From a virus, in IMG/VR virus record IMGVR_UViG_3300046804_001488, positions 1-35,767 of that record: a stretch of DNA of 35,767 bases; one strand, given 5' to 3'. The translations under genes and the position numbers were made by a program. The stretch's first letter is position 1. The number at the start of each line of letters is the position of its first letter. The notes beneath the pieces were generated by a model, which did not search any database, was not told where the DNA came from, and saw only the letters and a list, made by a program, of their open reading frames with translations. This document shows positions 30,073 through 35,767 of this stretch, piece by piece.

Positions 30073-31157
30073 ATCAGTTCTAGGGATTGTTGTGCAAGCC
30101 TTTTATCTTGCAAGGGTTTGTAGTCAGGATTCAATTCACACCCTAAGTATTTTCTGCCTAAGTCTTGGGCTACTTGGGCAGTCGTTCCGCTACCCATGAA
30201 TGGGTCTAGGACTACGCCGCCAACAGGTGCGCCAGCAAGGATGCAGGGTTCTATCAAATCAGAAGGAAACACGGCAAAGTGTGCGCCAGCATAGGGTTTA
30301 ACAGGCACAGTCCAAACGCTACGCTTGTTTGCTCTTTCGTATTCCTTGCTCACGTTGCCAGACTTGGTAGCATATTTAGGGTCATCGTTGTCACCATACT
30401 TGTTGCCACCAAATCTAATCCCTTCGCTTTTAGAGATAGATTCCTCTTTAATGGCTTCATGGTCATAGTGGTATTTCTGGGACTTGCTAAACAGGAATAT
30501 GTATTCATGCGCCTTAGTGCATCGGTCTTGGACACTCTCAGGCATAGGGTTAGGCTTGTGCCAAATGATGTCTTGACGTAGATACCAGCCATCTGCGCGT
30601 AGGGCAAAGGCAAGCATCCACGGAATACCGATAAGGTCTTTTTGTTTGCATCCAACAGGAATAGATTTAGGTCTGCTATCCATGATGCCTTTCTTACCCT
30701 GTCTAATTCTTTCTCCTGTAAAACCTCCAACATTGGACGTATTTGCTACACCATTGTTTGCATAACTATCTCCAATGTTTAGCCAAAGCGTCCCATCATC
30801 AGCAAGAATGTTTTTGACGCAACTAAATACCTCAACCATTGCCTTGATATATTCCTCTGGGGTTTCCTCTAGCCCTAGTTGCATATCCTCTCGAACAGCT
30901 CCGCACCTTGGGCAAATGGTTTTATAGATGCCATCACCGACAGCACCAGCCATGTTTTTATGCCCCGTAATGGTTGCCTCGGAAAATTTGCTATCCCTTT
31001 TATGGGAGCAGTTAGCATCACCTCCGAGCCACTTCCCCGTCCCATAGTCGCGTAAACCATAGTAAGGGGGGATTGTCACGCACGTTTGGGCTTTGATACC
31101 TTCTTTAGCCCATCTACGCATAGTCTCTCGGCAATCACCGAATTCAATGGTGTTCAC
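30069..31157 (-). CDS. Orphan DNA methyltransferase (N4-cytosine / N6-adenine type)
   Basis: The 362-residue protein begins with GTG (GTGA overlap) and shows the beta-class layout: catalytic motif TIPPYYGLRDYG at residues 28-39, an inserted Cys/His zinc-like region (CSHK; TICPRCGAVRED), the helical LGLEETPEEYIKAMVEVFSC, WLNIGDSYANNG, and the SAM-binding VLDPFMGSGTTAQVA near 320. The usual motif is SPPY or DPPY; here it is IPPY, which may change or weaken activity. No restriction enzyme is nearby, so it probably protects phage DNA or marks origins. Confidence 0.85.
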   Translation of the reverse strand: MNTIEFGDCRETMRRWAKEGIKAQTCVTIPPYYGLRDYGTGKWLGGDANCSHKRDSKFSEATITGHKNMAGAVGDGIYKTICPRCGAVREDMQLGLEETPEEYIKAMVEVFSCVKNILADDGTLWLNIGDSYANNGVANTSNVGGFTGERIRQGKKGIMDSRPKSIPVGCKQKDLIGIPWMLAFALRADGWYLRQDIIWHKPNPMPESVQDRCTKAHEYIFLFSKSQKYHYDHEAIKEESISKSEGIRFGGNKYGDNDDPKYATKSGNVSKEYERANKRSVWTVPVKPYAGAHFAVFPSDLIEPCILAGAPVGGVVLDPFMGSGTTAQVAQDLGRKYLGCELNPDYKPLQDKRLAQQSLELI

Positions 31158-31318
31158 TTTGGGGCTTTCATTGGGGCTTTCCAGCCAAACTTACGCCAAG
31201 TAGCTTGTACGTTGGTACGGGCAGCAGGGGTGTATTCAAAGGCAGGGTTTGTTATGGGTAGCCTTGGGCGCGTGGGCGTGCGCGTAGGGGAAATTGGGAC
31301 TAGTAATGGCTTGAGCAT
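31154..31318 (-). CDS. Small basic protein (54 aa)
   Basis: The start at 31318 follows GAGGTAACT; the longer frame from 31375 lacks a site. The protein reads SPTRTPTRPRLPITNPAFEY then TPAARTNVQATWRKFGWKAP. The Y-x-PAA-x-x-x-VRATW-RRFGW type motif recurs in small phage proteins. It is coupled to the methyltransferase by a GTGA overlap. No function is known. Confidence 0.6.
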   Translation of the reverse strand: MLKPLLVPISPTRTPTRPRLPITNPAFEYTPAARTNVQATWRKFGWKAPMKAPK

Positions 31319-31320
31319 AG

Positions 31321-31491
31321 TTACCTCACAAATAGGATTAGCAAGATTACTGACACAATAAAGATTAAAGCACAAATTAGGTCATCATTCGTTGGCGCGT
31401 AAGTGCGCGTGTGGGAATTTCGTGCTACTTCACGGGCAATAGCTGCGGTTATATCTTCATTGATGCGGTTAAACAAAAAACGGGTTTGCAT
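31321..31491 (-). CDS. Small membrane protein with C-terminal helix (56 aa)
   Basis: ATG 31491 is preceded by GGAG at a suitable distance. The product has a polar N-terminal half (NRINEDITAAIAREVARNSH) and a C-terminal hydrophobic helix (LICALIFIVSVILLILFV). It would be a tail-anchored membrane protein. The stop TAA overlaps the ribosome site GAGGTAACT of the next gene. Confidence 0.6.
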   Translation of the reverse strand: MQTRFLFNRINEDITAAIAREVARNSHTRTYAPTNDDLICALIFIVSVILLILFVR

Positions 31492-31533
31492 GGGTTTATC
31501 TCCAAGTTAAGGGGTAGGGTAAGGGTAGCCCCT

Positions 31534-31555
31534 AAAAAGCCCTCTAAGGGGCTTT
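31534..31555 (-). terminator. Rho-independent terminator (minus strand)
   Basis: AAAGCCC (31536-31542) pairs with GGGCTTT (31549-31555) around a six-base loop, and on the minus strand the stem is followed by TTTTTA. It lies 20 bases after the stop of the 31575-31781 gene and could limit read-through from the ArdC-led genes into the rest of the operon. Confidence 0.55.
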
Positions 31556-31574
31556 AAAAGGGTTTTATGGGGGT

Positions 31575-31781
31575 TTAAGCTCTTATGTCTCTTAACCCGT
31601 GAATTTGGTCTTGGTTAACTTCGTGTCCGACAAAAGAGGAAAACGCACTCACTAGTGATGCGCGTTTGTCGTTTGTCCATACGCTGAACCAGCGTTCTTG
31701 TTTATCGCACAAGAGCTGCCAATCGCTGCCGTGTTGGTATGCTTTAACTAAAATTTTGCCGTTAGTGTAAAAAGCTATCAT
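31575..31781 (-). CDS. Small hypothetical protein (68 aa)
   Basis: AGAGGTAAACC precedes the ATG at 31781. The protein reads MIAFYTNGKILVKAYQHGSD and WQLLCDKQERWFSVWTNDKR, a compact mixed fold with several Trp residues. It sits between a terminator hairpin and the next early gene. The function is unknown; antirestriction neighbours make anti-defence a possibility. Confidence 0.6.
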   Translation of the reverse strand: MIAFYTNGKILVKAYQHGSDWQLLCDKQERWFSVWTNDKRASLVSAFSSFVGHEVNQDQIHGLRDIRA

Positions 31782-31791
31782 GGTTTACCTC

Positions 31792-32040
31792 TTATAGTGA
31801 ATCATTAGTAAAGTGCATTTTTACGTCATAACAGTTACTAAAAAGCCCAGTAACGTCACAATCGATAAAATGAGGGTTAACGCTATCAATGCCCCAAGTA
31901 GCGTTTTTATAGGCGCTGTACTGAGCTAAAAAGTTATCTAGCTCTTTTTCCTCTACATCGTTAAGCCCTGAGTTATCGCCATTAATAATGGCGCTTACTA
32001 GGTGTTCGCTGATAGTGAATTGAAAATAATCGTTAAGCAT
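31792..32040 (-). CDS. Small acidic protein (82 aa)
   Basis: The protein is strongly acidic, with MLNDYFQFTISEHLVSAIIN, GDNSGLNDVEEKELDNFLAQ and a C-terminal DVTGLFSNCYDVKMHF segment. Acidic proteins of this form, sometimes with a SGL(T/N)D-EE motif, accompany ArdC-like genes on plasmids and phages, but the family is not certain. The site CCAAAGGGGCTAACC precedes the start. A DNA-mimic role is conceivable from its acidity. Confidence 0.6.
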   Translation of the reverse strand: MLNDYFQFTISEHLVSAIINGDNSGLNDVEEKELDNFLAQYSAYKNATWGIDSVNPHFIDCDVTGLFSNCYDVKMHFTNDSL

Positions 32041-32091
32041 GGTTAGCCCCTTTGGTTAAGTTTAGGAAATGGCACTCAAAAGAGTACCGCA

Positions 32092-32114
32092 TAGAGGGCT
32101 TTTAAAACCCTCTA
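32092..32114 (-). repeat. Palindromic hairpin after the ArdC gene
   Basis: TAGAGGG and CCCTCTA flank a short CTTTTAAAA centre in the 85-base gap after the ArdC-like gene. Without a T-run this is not a clear terminator. Related pieces (GCCCTCTA, CTTTAAAAGGG) occur at 31539-31565, and AAGAGGG/CCCTCTT flank a loop at 33377-33416, so it may be a repeated regulatory element. Confidence 0.4.
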
Positions 32115-32125
32115 CACGCTACTTT

Positions 32126-32998
32126 TTAAGCCGCCAAGGGTAGCGGTACTAACTCAGCGTTATCAGCGCTTAATCCGTTGATATGGTCTACCGCCTTTTG
32201 AGCTAGTGCGGCGGCTTTGAATATCGCCTTTGAATCCTCTTTTAAGACTTTCAGCCATGATTGAATGTAGCCGGCGTGCCTTAACTCGCCTTGTATGCGG
32301 TAATCTTGGCATAGAAAAGCTGCTCCCATTTCAGCAACTAATTCCTCAAAGGCGTATAAGGGATTACCGAATTTACCCTTTAGGTTTCTATTGCATCGTG
32401 TCTCATGCCCTGTCCAATGCGTTAGCTCATGGAACACGGTAGCGTAATAGCTTGATTCATTATCAAAGGCGCTTTTATTTGGCACGTTTATTTTGTCTAC
32501 GCTTGGAGCATAAAAGGCACTATCACCCCCATGCGTGATGATAGCTCCCGTGGCTTTAATACGCTGTTCAGCAGCATCAATAGCATTAAAAGGCTTATCG
32601 TCAGCGCTTGGCGCTGTAATCGTTACCCCGTCAACTTGTAAAGCGTTATAAACATAAGAGCGTGTAAGTAAATTGTAATGTTCCTCTTCACCCGTTTGTT
32701 TATTCTTACCCTTAGTCATTGGCTTATAAAACACAATCATTGTGCCTTTTTCACCCGCACGCACTCTAGCGCCAAGCTGGTTCCATTGTTTCAGCGTAGC
32801 CCAAACGGGGCAGCCATAAGCGTTAACCATGCCCGATAACCCAAGTAATAGCCTATTGATACCCTTATAAGGGTTACCAGTAAGCATATTTTTATCGGCA
32901 GTACTATCAGCCCTCCAAGGCTTTACCCAAGGCGTAGCCCCTTGCTCTAGCTGCTTGATGATGCTATCGGTAATTTGAGAATAAATTGCATTTGACAT
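32126..32998 (-). CDS. ArdC-like antirestriction protein
   Basis: The 290-residue protein has an N-terminal ssDNA-binding ArdC domain (SQITDSIIKQLEQGATPWVK; MLTGNPYKGINRLLLGL) and a C-terminal zincin-like metallopeptidase domain with HELTH at residues 190-194 and the likely third ligand in AFEELVAEMGAAF (about 223). ArdC proteins on plasmids protect incoming DNA from restriction. It is the first early gene, next to the origin-like region, with an AAAGGGG ribosome site, fitting early expression on entry. Confidence 0.87.
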   Translation of the reverse strand: MSNAIYSQITDSIIKQLEQGATPWVKPWRADSTADKNMLTGNPYKGINRLLLGLSGMVNAYGCPVWATLKQWNQLGARVRAGEKGTMIVFYKPMTKGKNKQTGEEEHYNLLTRSYVYNALQVDGVTITAPSADDKPFNAIDAAEQRIKATGAIITHGGDSAFYAPSVDKINVPNKSAFDNESSYYATVFHELTHWTGHETRCNRNLKGKFGNPLYAFEELVAEMGAAFLCQDYRIQGELRHAGYIQSWLKVLKEDSKAIFKAAALAQKAVDHINGLSADNAELVPLPLAA

Positions 32999-33164
32999 AA
33001 AAACCCCTTTGATGATGTTAGGAAGATATAGTGTAGCATAACTATATAGATTATGTTACCCTATAACCTATATGGTGAGAAAATCATGCCAAGCGTTATA
33101 AGTTATTGATTTATAAGACCTAGATATAACCCTAAGTAAACAATAATATTACATAATATAGTGC

Positions 33165-33194
33165 TTATCCACAAGTTATCCACAATTATCGGCA
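33165..33194 (+). promoter_or_regulatory. Tandem DnaA-box array
   Basis: TTATCCACA, the consensus DnaA box, occurs at 33165-33173 and again at 33176-33184. A degenerate TTATCGGCA follows at 33186-33194, so starts are 11 and 10 bases apart, about one helical turn. A further near match, TTATCTACA, lies at 33293-33301. Such phased boxes next to an AT-rich tract are typical of DnaA-dependent origins. Confidence 0.65.
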
Positions 33195-33243
33195 CAATAT
33201 GTATATATGTATGAATAAAAATATGTTATGAATACTAATATGC

Positions 33244-33287
33244 TATGTTTATAATATGTTATAAACATAAATATCTTATGTTTATAA
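33244..33287 (+). repeat. Three copies of an 11-base repeat (two form an inverted repeat)
   Basis: TATGTTTATAA is found at 33244-33254 and 33277-33287, and inverted as TTATAAACATA at 33259-33269. The first two copies form a perfect inverted repeat around TATG. The repeats may bind a replication or regulatory protein, or melt easily; they are the only such set in the window. Confidence 0.6.
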
Positions 33288-33420
33288 CTATGTTATCTAC
33301 ATAATATAATATATAGATAATAGCTTTATGTATAGTTATTGTGTAAGAGTATATACATACTGTCAACTAAGTAGACAAGAGGGAAACTTTACATAATATC
33401 TACTCCATGCCCTCTTACAA

Positions 33421-33642
33421 AAGGGGTTTTATAGCTCTACCGTCACGCATGGCATGGTTTACCGCACGTTATAGCTGCATGGCAATGGGTAATGGGTTCG
33501 GTAACCAGAACTAGCACACGGCAGCGCTTGCGTGGTCAACGATTGGGTTTGAGGGTGCTGAGGTGCGTGCCCCTCTCGCTTCCCGCCCCAAAGAAAAATC
33601 ATGAATCCTGATAGACTAGGGGCTTGTCATTTCCTTCTGGTT
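33421..33642 (+). ncRNA. Non-coding stretch, possible plus-strand RNA
   Basis: There is no convincing gene here. A 105-residue ORF starting at 33601 would begin with sequence that lies in the terminator, and I prefer the start at 33706. The stretch is clearly GC-richer than the origin and has small dyads (GTTC/GAAC around 33499; CACG/CGTG around 33519). It is followed by an intrinsic terminator on the plus strand, so an RNA may be made and end there. Identity unknown. Confidence 0.35.
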
Positions 33643-33670
33643 AGCCATCACTTGTTGGTGGCTTTTTTTT
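33643..33670 (+). terminator. Intrinsic terminator (plus strand)
   Basis: AGCCATCA (33643-33650) pairs with TGGTGGCT (33656-33663) through one G.U pair and is followed by eight T residues (33663-33670). It terminates a plus-strand transcript coming from the origin region, although no protein gene lies upstream of it. Confidence 0.75.
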
Positions 33671-33680
33671 CGCCTATACT
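33652..33680 (+). promoter_or_regulatory. Late promoter candidate overlapping the terminator
   Basis: TTGTTG at 33652-33657, a 17-base spacer and TATACT at 33675-33680 form a sigma70-like promoter just before the first plus-strand gene at 33706. The -35 lies in the terminator hairpin, so termination and initiation may be coupled. Confidence 0.5.
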
Positions 33681-33705
33681 GCCCATCATTGGTAGAGGGA
33701 TATAT

Positions 33706-33918
33706 ATGGTTAATGTAGAGATTAGTAGGGATGTGCCAGTTCCACCTCCGAAGAGAAGGTATCCGTATAGAGATATGGAGGTTGGGGAGAGTTTCTTGGT
33801 GACAGATGGGGTGTTACAAGTGGTGTGTAACAACAACTATCGGACTGGCAAGAAGTTGGAGAGGAAGTTCATTGCTCGTAAGGAAGAGAACGGTGTAAGG
33901 GTTTGGAGAACCGCATGA
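33706..33918 (+). CDS. Small basic protein, first late gene (70 aa)
   Basis: The start is ATG 33706 with AGAGGGA seven bases upstream and downstream of the terminator; the frame from 33601 would cross the terminator. The protein has DVPVPPPKRRYPYRDMEVGE and KLERKFIARKEENGVRVWRT. The pattern of a short VGESF-type strand and basic end recurs in small phage proteins. The function is unknown; it may be a regulator. Confidence 0.65.
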   Translation: MVNVEISRDVPVPPPKRRYPYRDMEVGESFLVTDGVLQVVCNNNYRTGKKLERKFIARKEENGVRVWRTA

Positions 33919-34082
33919 ATAGCCTTGTTGAGCTTGTTCAGAAAGCCCATGAGAAGAAGGCTTTATCGGATGCTATGTGGTGTCATCAGGCTTTGCCAAA
34001 CGTGACTGGGAAGTGGAGAGAGCATTTTGAAGCAACGATGTATTACAACTTGTTTAAGTGGGCAGGATGGAGAGAGGAATGA
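33915..34082 (+). CDS. Small hypothetical protein (55 aa)
   Basis: ATG 33915 overlaps the previous stop (ATGA). The residues include LVELVQKAHEKKALSDAMWC and KWREHFEATMYYNLFKWAGW, a helical, Trp-rich product. The stop overlaps the next start (ATGA). It has no recognised family, but both junctions support translation. Confidence 0.6.
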   Translation: MNSLVELVQKAHEKKALSDAMWCHQALPNVTGKWREHFEATMYYNLFKWAGWREE

Positions 34083-34303
34083 TGATGACTGAAAAGATGA
34101 ATGGGCATGACCACACGATGATGCCTTTGGCTATGGAAGATGTGAAGAAGGCGTATATGGAGCGTGTGTATGCGATGAATCATGCGGAGTTGTTCCATGA
34201 GCTGATGCGTGTGCATACGGAGAGTGCTAGGCTGTTGCAGATAGCTGAGGGGGAGTTAAGACGCTTACAGGAACGCATTGAGCAATACGAACCTATACAT
34301 TGA
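34079..34303 (+). CDS. Small hypothetical protein (74 aa)
   Basis: Three ATGs in a row (34079, 34082, 34085) follow GAGAGGA; the first makes an ATGA overlap with the previous stop. The product has KAYMERVYAMNHAELFHELM and RLLQIAEGELRRLQERIEQY, a long amphipathic helix, probably coiled-coil. It precedes the terminase-adjacent gene with an overlap of 26 bases. Its role is unknown. Confidence 0.65.
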   Translation: MMMTEKMNGHDHTMMPLAMEDVKKAYMERVYAMNHAELFHELMRVHTESARLLQIAEGELRRLQERIEQYEPIH

Positions 34304-34502
34304 AGAGTTAAGGGCGAGTAGGTTACTGTTGCAGAGTGAGGTCAGGGCTGCCTTGGCTTGTAGGACGAAGAAGCAGAAGATTGCTCTAGTGGCTAGATGG
34401 AAGAGTCAGTATTCGCCCATATTTGTTCAAGAGTTACTCAGTGTGGCTCGGAACAAACAGGCTGCTGGAGACATACTACATTGGGATTTAGATGAAATTT
34501 AA
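34278..34502 (+). CDS. Small terminase candidate (74 aa, TTG start)
   Basis: TTG 34278 is preceded by AGGAACGCA and gives 74 residues: MSNTNLYIEELRASRLLLQS, then EVRAALACRTKKQKIALVAR and SPIFVQELLSVARNKQAAGD. It is basic and helical and overlaps the start of terL by 11 bases. In many phages the small terminase gene directly precedes the large one, so this is a positional candidate. It is short and lacks an obvious DNA-binding motif. Confidence 0.5.
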   Translation: MSNTNLYIEELRASRLLLQSEVRAALACRTKKQKIALVARWKSQYSPIFVQELLSVARNKQAAGDILHWDLDEI

Positions 34503-35767
34503 CTTGCAACAGTTCTACAAGTTCTGCTCTAACTTGAAGATTGAGACTAAGGAAGAGGGGCTTAGGAATTTAGACAAGCTCTTAGGGACACAGACCTATG
34601 TCATGCAAGAAATATCAGAAGGTCTGGCTAACGGGGTTCACTTCTTTGTTATTCTGAAGGGCAGACAACTTGGCATTACGACTATAAGTCTGGCATTAGA
34701 CTTATATTGGCACTTCACTAATGCAGGACTCGGTGGCACGTTGGTGACCGATACCGAGGAGAACAGGGATATGTTCAGAGGCACTCTCGGTGCATACATG
34801 GAAGGCTTGCCAAAAGAGTACAAGATACCCATGCTTGCCCACAACAGGAATAGCCTTTCCTTGAAAAACCGAAGCAGAATCTTTTACCAAGTTGCTGGAC
34901 TACGCGCCAAAGGAAGTTTGGGGCGTGGCAAAGGCATTACCTTCCTGCATGGCACAGAGACATCTTCTTGGGGTGATGAGGAAGGGCTTGCATCCTTGCT
35001 TGCCTCTCTCGCAGAGACTAACCCTAACCGCCTCTACATCTTTGAGTCCACCGCTAGGGGCTTCAATATGTTCCATGAGATGTATGTCACGGCTAAAAGG
35101 GCTAGAACGCAGAAAGCCATCTTTTGTGGTTGGTGGCGCAATGAGTTCTACTCTGCTGACCCAGAGTCTGACATCTACAAGGTCTATTGGGACGGGAAAC
35201 TCACACCCGAAGAGAAAGAGTGGACTAGGGATATTAAGAAGCTCTATAACTTTGAGGTCAACTCAAGACAGATGGCTTGGTGGCGTTGGAAGATGTTGGA
35301 AGGCATCAAGGACGAATCCCTGATGTACCAAGAGTTTCCCCCAACAGAAGACTATGCCTTTGTGATGACAGGCACTAGCTTCTTCTCCATAGCCCGTTGC
35401 ACAGACGCAGCCAAGATTGCAAAGAAGATAACCTATGACAACTACCGCTATGTCTTTGGGGCTAACTTCCAAGACACCCAAGTAGTCAAATCCACAGAGC
35501 GCTTGGCTACCTTGAAGGTATGGGAAGAGCCAGTCGATACCGCCTATTACGTCATTGGCGCAGACCCTGCCTACGGGTCAAGCGACTGGGCTGATAGATT
35601 CTGCATCCAAGTCTATCGGTGCTACTCTGACGGGCTAGAGCAAGTCGCTGCCTTTGCCACTTCAGAACTCAACACCTACCAGTTTGCTTGGGTCATTGCC
35701 CACCTTGCTGGCGCATACAAGAACTCTACCCTAAACCTTGAGGTCAATGGACCGGGGCAAGCGGTCA
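34492..35767 (+). CDS. terL: Terminase large subunit, N-terminal part (continues at window start)
   Basis: The ATPase half starts at ATG 34492, inside the small preceding gene. After a helical N-terminus comes the Walker A-like loop KGRQLGITT near residues 60-68, then FRGTLGAYMEGLPKEYKIPM and a Walker B-like segment GITFLHGTETSSW. The final codons repeat bases 1-405 of the window, so the gene is completed at 1-890 (about 586 residues). The Walker A loop lacks the usual lysine-threonine pair (GIT for GKT), a form found in some terminases. Confidence 0.9.
   Translation, partial: MKFNLQQFYKFCSNLKIETKEEGLRNLDKLLGTQTYVMQEISEGLANGVHFFVILKGRQLGITTISLALDLYWHFTNAGLGGTLVTDTEENRDMFRGTLGAYMEGLPKEYKIPMLAHNRNSLSLKNRSRIFYQVAGLRAKGSLGRGKGITFLHGTETSSWGDEEGLASLLASLAETNPNRLYIFESTARGFNMFHEMYVTAKRARTQKAIFCGWWRNEFYSADPESDIYKVYWDGKLTPEEKEWTRDIKKLYNFEVNSRQMAWWRWKMLEGIKDESLMYQEFPPTEDYAFVMTGTSFFSIARCTDAAKIAKKITYDNYRYVFGANFQDTQVVKSTERLATLKVWEEPVDTAYYVIGADPAYGSSDWADRFCIQVYRCYSDGLEQVAAFATSELNTYQFAWVIAHLAGAYKNSTLNLEVNGPGQAV
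35363..35767. repeat. Terminal overlap copy B (matches 1-405)
   Basis: This is the second copy of the overlap. It reads in the terL frame and carries the other allele of the variable block (35490-35640). It should be counted once when the genome is circularised. Confidence 0.9.

Larger units (their letters stand above)
33000..33420. other. AT-rich origin-like control region
   Basis: This gene-free stretch separates the minus-strand early operon from the plus-strand late genes. It is about 80% A+T over 33110-33400, holds DnaA boxes and several inverted and direct repeats, and has GC-richer flanks. ACATAATAT occurs three times (33151, 33299, 33391). These traits together suggest a replication origin and regulatory region. 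No promoter with good -35 and -10 elements for the ArdC gene could be chosen. Confidence 0.55.

Noticed and set aside
33421-33642. A tRNA gene in the GC-richer stretch
   Set aside because: No cloverleaf with a TTC-type T arm and matching acceptor stem could be drawn.
33601-33705. Earlier start of the first late gene
   Set aside because: It would place the start ahead of an intrinsic terminator and promoter; ATG 33706 has a good ribosome site.
34892-35323. A 143-residue plus-strand ORF
   Set aside because: It is a second frame inside terL without a ribosome site or plausible composition.
1-35767. CRISPR array, insertion sequence, integrase or attachment site
   Set aside because: No regularly spaced repeats with unique spacers, no transposase or recombinase motif, and no lysogeny-type repressor region was seen.

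Overview
The window is an essentially complete genome of a tailed double-stranded DNA phage with a podovirus-like, short-tailed plan. The last 405 bases repeat the first 405, and the large terminase gene runs across the join (34492 to the end, then 1-890). The contig therefore closes into a circle of about 35,362 bp. The two end copies are identical for 127 bp at each edge and differ by about 29 mostly synonymous bases between, which fits an assembly-graph bubble between two co-occurring strains. The host cannot be read directly. The Shine-Dalgarno (SD) led genes, M15 endolysin, 3TM holin and DnaA boxes suggest a Gram-negative bacterium; an uncultured freshwater phage is my guess.

Plus-strand late half (33.7 kb, through the join, to 24.2 kb): small leader genes, terminase, a DUF5672 sugar-enzyme-like protein, portal, two tiny basic minigenes, a coiled-coil scaffold candidate, the major capsid protein, a head-tail adaptor, a large tail protein with glycine-rich repeats, and a fibre cassette. 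Four large Ala/Gln-rich candidate ejection proteins follow, then a lysis block (small membrane proteins, 3TM holin, M15 peptidase) and two glycosyltransferase-like genes. No tape measure, sheath or long-tail gene is visible.

Minus-strand early half (33.0 to 24.2 kb): an ArdC-like antirestriction protein leads a dense chain of small genes, many joined by 4-base ATGA, GTGA or TTGA overlaps. The chain includes an orphan DNA methyltransferase with an altered catalytic motif and a recombination module: YqaJ exonuclease, RecT-like annealing protein, a hidden helix-turn-helix protein, an SSB-like protein and RusA resolvase. Several genes are only 25-56 residues long. Within this operon, 29.0-29.4 kb lacks credible coding and folds into many hairpins whose G.U wobbles fit only the minus-strand RNA, so it is a structured RNA candidate.

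Between the divergent halves (33.0-33.7 kb) is a very AT-rich control region. It has two perfect DnaA boxes plus a degenerate third at one-helical-turn spacing, inverted and direct repeats, then a GC-richer non-coding stretch ending in a terminator and a late promoter. I find no DNA polymerase, primase, helicase, integrase or repressor gene. I infer a probably virulent phage that starts replication from a DnaA-type origin with host enzymes and continues with its own recombination module.
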